Source: an uncultured Phocaeicola sp.
GTDB lineage: Bacteria; Bacteroidota; Bacteroidia; Bacteroidales; Bacteroidaceae
Assembly: GCA_948579315.1 (NCBI GenBank)
Contig: CAPAOL010000007.1
Location: 30,895 to 94,894 of the forward strand
Length of the DNA: 64,000 bases
Direction of reading: 5' to 3'
Shown: positions 36,434 through 45,099 of the stretch, one piece after another
Layout of the letters: each line of letters starts with the position of its first letter
Numbering within the stretch: position 1 is the stretch's first letter
Position numbers and translations under genes: made by a program
The notes under the pieces: generated by a model
Seen by the model: only the letters and a program-made list of their open reading frames with translations
The model's database searches: none
What the model was told of the DNA's origin: nothing

Positions 36434-36614
36434 CGGATCAGTCCGAAAACCCTGTGGGTGATTAATCGTAAACGATGAGTTATAATACTGGTACCCAATC
36501 AAGCGGTTGTCTGACATACTTAATTTATAATGCCTTAAAAGAATCTGTATTCTTACATTGCAATATTGGATTTTTTTCAAAATATTATGCCCACAGGGTT
36601 TTCGGACTGATCCG
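36434..36614. mobile_element. MITE-like element, 25-bp TIRs and 6-bp target duplication
   Basis: The terminal arms 36434-36458 and 36590-36614 are perfect 25-bp inverted repeats enclosing 131 bp of AT-rich DNA with no gene. TAATAT flanks the element directly on both sides (36428-36433 and 36615-36620), as a target-site duplication would. The size is 181 bp. It lies 54 bp upstream of the RNA-repair cassette. The rest of 36,121-36,667 shows no gene. Confidence 0.8.
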
Positions 36615-36667
36615 TAATATCGTGTATTACATTATCTGCTGCCTGTGAGGCAGACAGGGAGTGCTGT

Positions 36668-38083
36668 ATGCGAACAGAAAAAAGTATGGGAATACGATTA
36701 AAAGATTTAAGTAAAATAGGATACCGGGATAATGTTGCCCGCAGTCTGGTAGTGGATATTGTAAGTAAACATTGCAAGCATGCCACCAAAGAACAGATTG
36801 AAATGACATTGATTGATATACTTGAGCATCCCGAATCTTACAAAAACAATGAAATATGGAATAAGCTTGCCGAACGCCTTTCGCCGACTATAATAGCGAA
36901 AGAGTTTACAGCTTATGATTTACTGGACGAGCCGCTGATGTATAAAACCTATGGGGGAAAATTTATTGAGACGCTCGCCAAACAACAAATGAACCTGGCG
37001 ATGCGTCTGCCTGTGACGGTAGCCGGAGCACTGATGCCCGACGCCCACGCCGGTTACGGATTGCCTATCGGCGGGGTGCTTGCCACGGACAATGTGGTGA
37101 TTCCGTATGCCGTAGGAGTTGATATTGGCTGCCGGATGAGCTTGACGGTATTTGATGTCGGTGCAGATTTCTTGAAACGGTATGCCTATCAGATGAAAGA
37201 AGCCTTGAAAGACTTCACCCATTTCGGTATGGATGGTGGATTGGGTTTTGAGCAGGAACATGAAGTGTTGGACAGGGAAGAATTCCGTCTGACGTCTTTA
37301 TTGAGGGACTTGCATGGAAAGGCGGTACGCCAGCTTGGAAGTTCCGGTGGTGGCAATCATTTTGTAGAGTTCGGTGAGATCACTTTGCAAGAAAAAAACG
37401 TGCTGAATCTTCCGGAAGGAAGTTACTTGGCGTTGCTGTCACATTCCGGTTCACGAGGGTTGGGGGCTGCTATTGCAAAACATTACAGTCTGCTGGCACG
37501 TGAAGTGTGCAAGCTTCCCCGTGAAGCACAACATTTTGCCTGGCTGGATTTGAATACTGAAGAGGGGCAGGAGTATTGGATGAGCATGAACCTAGCAGGC
37601 GACTATGCCCGTGCCTGTCACGAACGGATTCATTTGAATTTGGCGAAAGCCTTAGGGTTGAAGCCTCTCGCTAATGTCAATAATCATCATAACTTCGCTT
37701 GGAAAGAAGAAATTGCTCAGGGGCGTATGGCAATCGTCCATCGTAAAGGAGCCACTCCGGCGCAAAAGGGACAAGCGGGATTGATTCCCGGAAGTATGGC
37801 CACTTCGGGTTATCTGGTGTGTGGCAAAGGGGTGGAAGAAGCGTTGAATTCGGCTTCTCATGGAGCCGGCAGGGCAATGTCCCGCCAAAAGGCAAAAGAT
37901 AGTTTTACGCAATCGGCTTTGAAGAAGTTGCTGTCGCAAGCAGGAGTTGCTTTGATTGGTGGGAGTGTGGAAGAAATGCCGTTGGCATACAAGGACATTG
38001 ACAGAGTGATGTATACGCAGGAGACGCTGGTGGAAGTGCAGGGTAAATTTATGCCTCGCATTGTACGAATGAATAAGGAATGA
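36668..38083 (+). CDS. rtcB: RtcB RNA ligase
   Basis: A 471-aa GTP- and manganese-dependent ligase that joins RNA 3'-phosphate or 2',3'-cyclic phosphate ends to 5'-OH ends. Seen: the metal-binding AVGVDIGCRMS, GGGNHFVEFG, LSHSGSRGLG and NNHHNFAWKE, and the guanylated His358 in VHRKGATPAQKG. An alternative start lies 18 bp downstream (MGIRLKDL). It heads a three-gene RNA-repair cassette, with the next gene 51 bp away, and a MITE sits just upstream. Confidence 0.92.
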   Translation: MRTEKSMGIRLKDLSKIGYRDNVARSLVVDIVSKHCKHATKEQIEMTLIDILEHPESYKNNEIWNKLAERLSPTIIAKEFTAYDLLDEPLMYKTYGGKFIETLAKQQMNLAMRLPVTVAGALMPDAHAGYGLPIGGVLATDNVVIPYAVGVDIGCRMSLTVFDVGADFLKRYAYQMKEALKDFTHFGMDGGLGFEQEHEVLDREEFRLTSLLRDLHGKAVRQLGSSGGGNHFVEFGEITLQEKNVLNLPEGSYLALLSHSGSRGLGAAIAKHYSLLAREVCKLPREAQHFAWLDLNTEEGQEYWMSMNLAGDYARACHERIHLNLAKALGLKPLANVNNHHNFAWKEEIAQGRMAIVHRKGATPAQKGQAGLIPGSMATSGYLVCGKGVEEALNSASHGAGRAMSRQKAKDSFTQSALKKLLSQAGVALIGGSVEEMPLAYKDIDRVMYTQETLVEVQGKFMPRIVRMNKE

Positions 38084-38134
38084 CGCAATGAAAGAAAAAG
38101 TCTATTTACAAATTAATTAAAAAAGAAGAAGAAA

Positions 38135-38842
38135 ATGATATCAGAGAAATATGGTCGTACCTATCACTATCCGTTCTCTCCCGGAACGACTAGTGATGAC
38201 CGGATTAATCATACGTATTGGGAGAACATCCAACAGATTAAGACATTGGTGCATACCGAAAAGTTGGACGGAGAGAATAACTGTTTGAGCCAGTGGGGTG
38301 TCTTTGCCCGTTCGCATGCGGCTCCCACCACTTCACCATGGACGAGGCAACTGCGTGAACGTTGGGAGCTGATAAAGAATGATTTAGGCGATATAGAAAT
38401 CTTCGGAGAGAATCTGTATGCTATACATTCTATTGAATATCAGCGGTTGGAAACGCATTTCTATGTGTTTGCGGTTCGTTGCATGGACCAGTGGCTGTCA
38501 TGGGAAGAAGTGAAGTTCTATGCGGCTTTATTTGATTTTCCTACTGTTCCGGAGTTGAAGATAGAGCCTGTTTCCGGTTTGACGCCGGAACTTTTGAAAC
38601 AGGAAATCATTCGTATGTCACAAGAACCGTCGGTCTTCGGTTCTTGTGACCCGTGGACAAAAGAAGCTTGTACCCGCGAAGGGGTAGTCAGCCGTAATAT
38701 TGAAGAGTATCCGGTAAGCGGATTTGCGCAGAATGTATTTAAGTATGTGCGGAAAGGGCACGTCAAGACAGATGAACATTGGACGCGTAACTGGAAACGT
38801 GCTCGGCTTACCTGGGAATTTGCTAATGAAAAGGAGGAATAA
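38135..38842 (+). CDS. ATP-type RNA ligase of the nucleotidyltransferase superfamily
   Basis: A 235-aa ligase. The order of motifs is the covalent nucleotidyltransferase one: motif I EKLDGEN with Lys43, motif III-like EIFGENLY (88-95), motif IV EGVVSR (from 182) and motif V FKYVRKGH (Lys203, Lys207). It seals 3'-OH to 5'-phosphate RNA ends after end healing. It lies 3 bp upstream of the HD-Pnk gene, which would make exactly those ends. It is short, with no separate C-terminal specificity domain seen. Confidence 0.82.
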   Translation: MISEKYGRTYHYPFSPGTTSDDRINHTYWENIQQIKTLVHTEKLDGENNCLSQWGVFARSHAAPTTSPWTRQLRERWELIKNDLGDIEIFGENLYAIHSIEYQRLETHFYVFAVRCMDQWLSWEEVKFYAALFDFPTVPELKIEPVSGLTPELLKQEIIRMSQEPSVFGSCDPWTKEACTREGVVSRNIEEYPVSGFAQNVFKYVRKGHVKTDEHWTRNWKRARLTWEFANEKEE

Positions 38843-38845
38843 GTT

Positions 38846-39955
38846 ATGGATTGGAAATTGATAGAAGATAAATCGTGGAGCTCACTCGAACAACAGTTCG
38901 AGTGGGTGCGCGAAATGAATACCGTTCCGCAGGATACTCGTTATCATGCGGAAGGGAATGTAGCGGTACACACCCGTATGGTGTTGGAAGCATTGCAGCA
39001 ATCTACTGTTTATCAGTCTCTTTCTGCTTTGGAGAAAGAAATAGTATGGGCAGCCGCATTATTGCATGATGTGGAGAAACGTTCGACCTCTGTGGATGAG
39101 GGAGAGGGGAGAGTGTCTGCCAAAGGACACGCCCGGAAAGGGGAATACACTGCCCGTACTATTCTATATCGGGATTGTACCGCCCCCTTTCATATCCGGG
39201 AACAGATTGCGTCTTTAGTCCGTTATCATGGGCTACCCATTTGGCTGATGGAAAAGCCGGACTCTGTAAAAAAGCTCTGCGAGGCTTCTTTGCGGGTAGA
39301 TACTGCATTATTGAAGATGCTGTCCGAAGCCGATGTCAGGGGACGTATCTGTGACGATAAAAAAGAGTTATTGGAAGCTGTGGAACTATTTGAGATTTTC
39401 TGCCGCGAACAAGATTGTTGGAACAAACTGAGAGAGTTTGCCACAGATTATGCACGCTTTCATTACTTCCATGCAGAAGACAGTTATATTGATTATATCC
39501 CTCACGAACAGTTTAAATGTGAAGTGACGATGTTGTCAGGACTTCCGGGAATGGGGAAGGATTATTATATCCAATCTTCCGGCATGGATATGCCGGTGGT
39601 GAGCTTGGATGCCATTCGTGGAAAGTACAAAGTAAGCCCTACGGATAAGTCGGCGAATGGACGGGTGGTGCAAATGGCGAAGGAAGAGGCCAGGACGTAT
39701 CTTCGCAAAGGACAGGATTTTGTTTGGAATGCAACAAACATTACCCGTCAGATGCGTGCCCAACTGATTGATCTGTTTGTTGATTATGGTGCAAAAGTGA
39801 AGATAGTCTATTTGGAACAACCTTATCACATTTGGCGTCAACAAAATAAAAGCAGGGAATATGCACTTCCCGAATCCGTATTGGATAAGATGTTGGATAA
39901 ACTGGAGGTTCCTCAACTGACGGAAGCGCATGAAGTGATATATCATACGGTATAA
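38846..39955 (+). CDS. HD-Pnk type RNA/DNA end-healing enzyme
   Basis: A 369-aa bifunctional protein. The N-terminal HD phosphohydrolase has His42, His74-Asp75 (LLHDVEK), His95 (KGHARKG) and RYHGLP. The C-terminal polynucleotide-kinase P-loop GLPGMGKD (232-239) has Asp after the lysine instead of Ser/Thr. SLDAIRGKY and NATNITRQMRAQL follow. The architecture matches HD-Pnk known from Runella (HD removes 3' phosphates, kinase phosphorylates 5'-OH). It is coupled to the RNA ligase upstream, giving a heal-and-seal pair. Confidence 0.85.
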   Translation: MDWKLIEDKSWSSLEQQFEWVREMNTVPQDTRYHAEGNVAVHTRMVLEALQQSTVYQSLSALEKEIVWAAALLHDVEKRSTSVDEGEGRVSAKGHARKGEYTARTILYRDCTAPFHIREQIASLVRYHGLPIWLMEKPDSVKKLCEASLRVDTALLKMLSEADVRGRICDDKKELLEAVELFEIFCREQDCWNKLREFATDYARFHYFHAEDSYIDYIPHEQFKCEVTMLSGLPGMGKDYYIQSSGMDMPVVSLDAIRGKYKVSPTDKSANGRVVQMAKEEARTYLRKGQDFVWNATNITRQMRAQLIDLFVDYGAKVKIVYLEQPYHIWRQQNKSREYALPESVLDKMLDKLEVPQLTEAHEVIYHTV

Positions 39956-39998
39956 GTAACTTGCAGAATCTATGCAGTTAATGACTTGTTCATATAGG

Positions 39999-40100
39999 TA
40001 AACAAAGTGTTTCAACGCTTGAAACATTTTGTTTCCTGGTGCGAAACACTTTGTTTCCCGACGTGAAACACTTTGTTTCAACCAATGAAACAAAGTGGGA
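39999..40100. repeat. 22-bp tandem array of GAAACA(C/T)TTTGTTTC palindromes
   Basis: Units at 39999-40020, 40021-40042, 40043-40064 and 40065-40086 and a partial unit from 40087 repeat every 22 bp. Each holds a palindrome such as GAAACACTTTGTTTC, with variable 6-7 bp linkers. The period equals about two DNA turns. It lies between the convergent HD-Pnk and lactate permease genes. It could be a binding array, a structured RNA end or a REP-like element. Confidence 0.85.
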
Positions 40101-40203
40101 GCTGTCGTCAACCGGAAATTCTCCAGTAAATAATGACAAGATGCTTACCGAGACAGAGTGAGGGCAAAAACATCGTAAACTTATTAGAGATATTTGTGGA
40201 TAA

Positions 40204-41703
40204 TCAACTGAAAATATAAACTACAATTCCGGTAATCGCCACATACACTAACGCATAAGGAATAGCCGCTTTCAGTATTTCCCCTTCTTTTCCCTGTTGG
40301 TTTCCCGCAGAAGTAGCAATGGCAATACTTTGCGGAGAGATAATCTTACCCCCTGTAGCACCTACTGTATTTGCAGCGGACAGCCAATCCGGGCTGACAT
40401 GAATTTGCCCTGCAACACTTGCTTGCAACTTTCCGAAAAGGATATTGGAAGAAGTGTCGCTTCCGGTAATAAACGTTCCCAGGCAACCGATGACAGGCGC
40501 GAACAGCGGATATAAACTTCCTGTAGCGGTGGCGAGTGCCGTGGCAATAACGGCAATCATTCCTGAAGTGTCCATAATGGTGGATAATCCGACCAGGCAG
40601 ATAACCGTGATGAAAGTCTTTTTCAACTGTTTCACCGTATTCCATAGTACGATGAACAAGTCTTTTACTTTTGCCCCTTGTATCAATCCACCGATAAAAG
40701 TTCCGATGAAAAGCAATACTCCCGCATGAGTCAGCCATGAAATCGTATAATTTACGGTAGAAGCATTGATAGGCAGGCTGATTCTCGTTATCCAGTTATT
40801 CTCCAATGTGTGTCGCAATCCCGGAAATAGCGGGCTTGTGAGAATAATAAGGAAGAGAATAAGTAGGTAAATGCTCCATGCATTCAGTATATCTTTTGTT
40901 TTCAGATGGCTTTTCCGTGCTTTCTCTTCTTTAGAAGCAGTCAGTTTTCCATAAAGAACAATCACGATAATCGAAAGAATACTGCCGATAATGGCAGGAG
41001 ATTCGGCACCCATATACTTGGCAGCCAGATATTGGCTGACTAAAGAGACTCCGCCTACTAATAAGGCAAGAAATATATTTTTGGGAAGCGATTTAAGTTT
41101 GGAGTCGGTAAGGAAAAGCAAAACCAGCGGAATCAGGAACATCAAAACGGATAACTGCAATACGACATTCGTGCTAAGATGCAATACATCCAGATTCGTT
41201 TCTTTGGCCAGCACCAATACCGGAGTTCCAATCGCTCCGAAAGCGGTGGCTACACTGTTGGCTATCAGACTTACGGTTGCCGAAAAGATAGGCTTAAATC
41301 CCAGACTGATAAGAATGGCTGCCGGAATAGCAACTGCTGTCCCGAAGCCTGCCATCGCTTCCAGTAGTCCGCCGAATCCCCAAGTCAGTAATAACACCTG
41401 AATACTTTTATCGGTAGAAATAGAAGCGAATTGCTGTTTGATAATCTCCATCTTTTCTGTTTTCAGCAATACGTTATAACTGAAAATGGCCATCAGGATA
41501 ATGATTAAGATAGGAGAGACGGCTTTTAACGCCCCATATAAAAAGGAGTAAAACAGATTGTCTACTGAAAAAGCGAAGCCGAACACAGCAATCAGCATCG
41601 TCACGATCAGAGAAATGATACTACTTTTGTCACCCGGCATTTTAAAGAATGCCATTAATATAATCAACAGTAACACCGGAATAATAGCAAGGATCAAGGT
41701 CAT
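40204..41703 (-). CDS. L-lactate permease family transporter
   Basis: A 499-aa inner-membrane protein with about 13 helices. Family marks include LTWGFGGLLEAMAGFGTAVA, NSVATAFGAIGTPVLVLA, IMDTSGMIAVIATALA and the C-terminal SAANTVGATGGKIISPQSIA. LctP/LldP carriers import lactate or glycolate with protons. It is a single gene, separated from the biotin operon by about 150 bp and convergent with HD-Pnk. Confidence 0.88.
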   Translation of the reverse strand: MTLILAIIPVLLLIILMAFFKMPGDKSSIISLIVTMLIAVFGFAFSVDNLFYSFLYGALKAVSPILIIILMAIFSYNVLLKTEKMEIIKQQFASISTDKSIQVLLLTWGFGGLLEAMAGFGTAVAIPAAILISLGFKPIFSATVSLIANSVATAFGAIGTPVLVLAKETNLDVLHLSTNVVLQLSVLMFLIPLVLLFLTDSKLKSLPKNIFLALLVGGVSLVSQYLAAKYMGAESPAIIGSILSIIVIVLYGKLTASKEEKARKSHLKTKDILNAWSIYLLILFLIILTSPLFPGLRHTLENNWITRISLPINASTVNYTISWLTHAGVLLFIGTFIGGLIQGAKVKDLFIVLWNTVKQLKKTFITVICLVGLSTIMDTSGMIAVIATALATATGSLYPLFAPVIGCLGTFITGSDTSSNILFGKLQASVAGQIHVSPDWLSAANTVGATGGKIISPQSIAIATSAGNQQGKEGEILKAAIPYALVYVAITGIVVYIFS

Positions 41704-41860
41704 AATTATCAGATTAAAAAAGTGGAACGTCGTTTATTATTGATATAACAAACAAACGTCCCACTTTGGTCGGATGAATAAAAAGATTTTTCTGTTTATT
41801 TCATCTTCACGCTAAGAATCTGTTGTAATTGTTTTAAGTTGGCAAGTGCAGCTTCGTTAC

Positions 41861-42511
41861 CTACTTTGCTGTCATTTCCGGAATCAATATAAATTTCGTA
41901 TCCGGGAAATACTTCTTCAACCAGTTTTGAATGAAGTTCATCGTATCATTTTGAATCGTTTTATCTTTTACAGTAGGATACATATTATAAAGTACTGTAT
42001 CTAGTATAATACCACGCTTTTGTATGGCTTCAAGGCTAAGCAAGGTATGATTGATGCTTCCCAATTTACCGGAAGTAACAAAAATAAGCGGATAATTCTC
42101 TTGGGCGATGTAGTCTATTGTCAGAAGCTCTGTCGTTAATGGAACCATGAGTCCGCCTGCGCCTTCAAGCAGAACAGAGTCGTAGCGTTTGCTCAACTCT
42201 TCCGTAGCACGTTTGATCTTGTCGAAGTCAATGGGGCGGTTATCTAGTTGGGAAGCTAGATGAGGAGAGGCGGGATAAGAGAAAATTTCAGGCATAGTCA
42301 GCCCTTCTTTGTCTTCTTCTGTAAGGGGGATTCCCATGATACGACGATGCAAATCAATATCCTCGGAATGCCCGACATTTCCTGTTTGGATTAACTTTTG
42401 AGTAATGGTACGCTGTCCGTTCTTGTTCCATTCACGAGCTAGAAATCCGGTGGCGTAGCTCTTGCCGGCATCGGTGTCGATACCGCTTACGAAATATACA
42501 TTCTGTTTCAT
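41861..42511 (-). CDS. bioD: Dethiobiotin synthetase
   Basis: A 216-aa ATP-dependent enzyme closing the ureido ring of dethiobiotin from DAPA and carbon dioxide. The P-loop GIDTDAGKSYA is at residues 10-20; EGAGGLMVPL and FVTSGKLGSINHTLLS follow. It overlaps bioC by 4 bp and is the last gene of the biotin operon. An open, protein-like tail continues in another frame past its stop (to 41796), which may be a relic or chance. Confidence 0.92.
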   Translation of the reverse strand: MKQNVYFVSGIDTDAGKSYATGFLAREWNKNGQRTITQKLIQTGNVGHSEDIDLHRRIMGIPLTEEDKEGLTMPEIFSYPASPHLASQLDNRPIDFDKIKRATEELSKRYDSVLLEGAGGLMVPLTTELLTIDYIAQENYPLIFVTSGKLGSINHTLLSLEAIQKRGIILDTVLYNMYPTVKDKTIQNDTMNFIQNWLKKYFPDTKFILIPEMTAK

Positions 42512-43275
42512 ACATTTTTCTTTTTTGCGATGATATAAATAGGGTGATAGGTCAGGGACACTGAAGTGCCTTGGGTAAATTCTTGTGTGTAACGTTCACT
42601 GAATAACTGCAAGTCACGACGTGTCCGCAATTGTTGGGAAGAGGTGCCGGATATTCCGGTTACTCCTGTCTGCTTCAAATGATAAAGTACTTTTAATGGG
42701 TTATCAAACGAAAGAGAAATAAGTTCTTCTTCCGAATGTAGTATGTCAAAGTGGGATGACAAGGCTGTTACAAGCTCTTCACGTGAACGATAAGGAAGCC
42801 CGTTTCCTGTTAACTCTCGTATCTCTTTCATATTCTCTTTACCGAAAGTGCTGAAAGCGAAATAGCCTTGGTTATGAAGCAGGGCGTTGCACCTTTTGAA
42901 AAAGTTTTCAGGAGATTCGAACCATTGCAGAGCCGAGCAGGAAGTAATTAATGTGCTTTCGGCGGGGAAAGGAACAGTTTCTGCATCTCCCGGAAGAAAG
43001 GAAACCTGTTCTTTTCTTAATATATCCTCGCAACAATACTTCATTTCCGGGCAAAGGTCGTTTAGCAATAATTCTTCCGGCCGAAGAGCCTGAAGCAGCA
43101 TACGGGAATAAATGCCAGTGCCGCATCCGAACTCAATCACTTTTGAACAGGGAAAAGAGATGTGTTCTGTAAGCAGGTGAATCATTTTATCTGCTATCTG
43201 CCGCTGTACGTTTGCTTCCTGAGGATAAGTAGCAATGGCTTTAGAGAAACGTTCGGCAATTAGTTGTTTATCCAT
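42508..43275 (-). CDS. bioC: Malonyl-ACP O-methyltransferase
   Basis: A 255-aa class I SAM methyltransferase. The SAM-binding motif is VIEFGCGTGIYSRMLL, followed by NDLCPEM, GDAETVPFP and TSCSALQWFESPENF, typical of BioC. It methylates the free carboxyl of malonyl-ACP so that fatty-acid enzymes can build the pimeloyl chain. It lies 10 bp after bioG, which removes the methyl group at the end. Confidence 0.92.
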   Translation of the reverse strand: MDKQLIAERFSKAIATYPQEANVQRQIADKMIHLLTEHISFPCSKVIEFGCGTGIYSRMLLQALRPEELLLNDLCPEMKYCCEDILRKEQVSFLPGDAETVPFPAESTLITSCSALQWFESPENFFKRCNALLHNQGYFAFSTFGKENMKEIRELTGNGLPYRSREELVTALSSHFDILHSEEELISLSFDNPLKVLYHLKQTGVTGISGTSSQQLRTRRDLQLFSERYTQEFTQGTSVSLTYHPIYIIAKKKNV

Positions 43276-43285
43276 AAATCGATCA

Positions 43286-43945
43286 TTAGTTGATTTGCAT
43301 GATTACACTATCAAAAAGGTCTTGTTGATAATGAGCGGCTTCTGCATATTCAAGGGAATCCACTTTGTTGCTCCATGCCAGCCATTGGCTATCCGGCAGG
43401 AAGATACGGTCGCTCTTTCCTATGATGGCTCTTTGCCATGCAAAATCCGACGGTGGCAATGATAAGTATTGCTTCTGTATGGCAGCAAGCTCTTCTTTGA
43501 GCTCTTCAACGGGACGTTGGGGAGCTACTGTCTGAAAAGCCTTGTAATCGGCTGCTGAACCGCACATTCTTCTTTGAAACTTTTGCAGGGATTGTTCATT
43601 CAGTCCTTGCAGGGTTCCTTCGAAAATGGTAGGAGTAATCCCTTTCGTCTCATGTATGGGATAAAGAGTCCCATTGATAGCGATACTTTGGGAAAGGGGC
43701 AGGGATGGATATTGTTTCATTATCTGTGAGGCTGCCCATACTCCCATTGACCAGGCAATGAGGGTGATTTCGGAATATTCTTGCAAAATGTCGGCATCGA
43801 ACTCTAATGAACGATAATCATAGCAAATCATCCAGTCCTTATCGGTCGGGTGAATTTGCAAGAATGGAGTTTCATCCATTCCCCAGCCGGCGAAGAAAAG
43901 CAATAGATGCTTCTGATTATTCTTTATGATAAAATGCTGTTTCAT
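43286..43945 (-). CDS. bioG: Pimeloyl-ACP methyl ester esterase
   Basis: A 219-aa alpha/beta hydrolase of the DUF452/BioG family, which replaces BioH in many bacteria. Seen: the oxyanion region LLLFFAGWGMDE, nucleophile Ser in LIAWSMGVWAA, the acid in IGKSDRIF and the final His in AEAAHYQQD. It cuts the methyl ester of pimeloyl-ACP and ends chain extension. It overlaps bioF by 4 bp. Confidence 0.9.
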   Translation of the reverse strand: MKQHFIIKNNQKHLLLFFAGWGMDETPFLQIHPTDKDWMICYDYRSLEFDADILQEYSEITLIAWSMGVWAASQIMKQYPSLPLSQSIAINGTLYPIHETKGITPTIFEGTLQGLNEQSLQKFQRRMCGSAADYKAFQTVAPQRPVEELKEELAAIQKQYLSLPPSDFAWQRAIIGKSDRIFLPDSQWLAWSNKVDSLEYAEAAHYQQDLFDSVIMQIN

Positions 43946-45096
43946 CCGTTTATCAGTTTGATGAGTTGGTCAATTTCATGTTCTGTGATGTCCGCTGTCA
44001 GTGAGAAGCGGATGCGTGAAGTCCCTTCAGGTACGGTAGGCGGACGAACGGGCAATGCGTAAAATCCTTTGCGTTGGAGTTCTTCTGCTTTCAATATGGT
44101 ATCTTCACTTGCTCCGACAATCATAGGGACAATGTGGCTTACCGAGGGGCAATTGTATCCTTTGCTTGTAAGGGCTTCCTTTAGCTTTTCACTGATTTGT
44201 AGCAGGTGAGTTCTCTTCTGTTGTAAAGCTGGAAGACGTTCTAACACCCATGAAGTCCATTGAATATTAATAGGCGGAAGAGCGGTTGTGAATATAAATG
44301 TGCGCATCTTGTTGATTAGATATTCCCGAATGAGTTGCCGGCAAACAATATACGCTCCTGCCGAGGCAATGGCTTTCCCGAATGTACCTACTAGAAAGTC
44401 TATATCGTTGATACATTCTTGTTCTTCAGCACATCCTAATCCTTTTTTCCCTCGTACACCAAAAGCATGAGCCTCATCTATATAAAGAAGAATATTGGAA
44501 TAGCTCTTTTTGAGTTGAATGAGAGCGGGAAGATCAGCTTCATCGCCATCCATGCTGAAGATACTTTCGGTAACAATAATAATCTGCTCATAAGCGTTAT
44601 GATTTTCAGCAATCAGTCGCTGCAACTGGGAAATATCATTGTGACGATACCGGATACATTTAGCTGATGATAATTTAATTCCGTCTATCAGGCTTGCATG
44701 CACCAGTTTGTCAGCAAGAATCAGGGTGTGAGTATTGCAAATGGCAGGAAGAATCCCTGTATTGGCATGATAACCACTATTGAATATGAGTGCACTTTCG
44801 GTTCCGAACATGGTGGCTAGCTGTTGCTCCAACTTCTGATAGTCACTAAAATTACCGGTCAATAACCGGGAAGAAGAGGAGGTAGGCAGGAAAGTTTCGG
44901 GAGTGAGCGTCCTTAAGAATTCCTCCCTCAATGAGATGTCATCGGCCAGTCCGAGATAATCATTAGAAGATAGGTTCAACATTCGTTGTCCGTTCAGCAG
45001 AACATCTCGCCCCTCGTGGATTAGCGGCGGGAGAGAACGGTAGTTCCTTTTCTCTTTCAAGGTCTGGAGTTCCTGATTTATATACTCTAATGTCAT
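43942..45096 (-). CDS. bioF: 8-amino-7-oxononanoate synthase
   Basis: A 384-aa PLP enzyme of the alpha-oxoamine synthase family, joining pimeloyl thioester and alanine to KAPA. Seen: NLSSNDYLGLAD, SGYHANTGILPA, YIDEAHAFGVRGKKGLG and the PLP lysine in GTFGKAIASAGAY. It starts 3 bp after the end of the bioB-bioA fusion. Confidence 0.92.
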   Translation of the reverse strand: MTLEYINQELQTLKEKRNYRSLPPLIHEGRDVLLNGQRMLNLSSNDYLGLADDISLREEFLRTLTPETFLPTSSSSRLLTGNFSDYQKLEQQLATMFGTESALIFNSGYHANTGILPAICNTHTLILADKLVHASLIDGIKLSSAKCIRYRHNDISQLQRLIAENHNAYEQIIIVTESIFSMDGDEADLPALIQLKKSYSNILLYIDEAHAFGVRGKKGLGCAEEQECINDIDFLVGTFGKAIASAGAYIVCRQLIREYLINKMRTFIFTTALPPINIQWTSWVLERLPALQQKRTHLLQISEKLKEALTSKGYNCPSVSHIVPMIVGASEDTILKAEELQRKGFYALPVRPPTVPEGTSRIRFSLTADITEHEIDQLIKLING

Positions 45097-45099
45097 GAA

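Noticed and set aside
36434..36614. Invertible promoter flanked by 25-bp inverted repeats
   Set aside because: The outer TAATAT duplication points to transposition. No Bacteroides -7 box is seen inside and no invertase gene is adjacent.
39999..40100. CRISPR array
   Set aside because: The 22-bp period leaves only 6-7 bp between repeats, far too short for spacers, and no cas gene is in the window.
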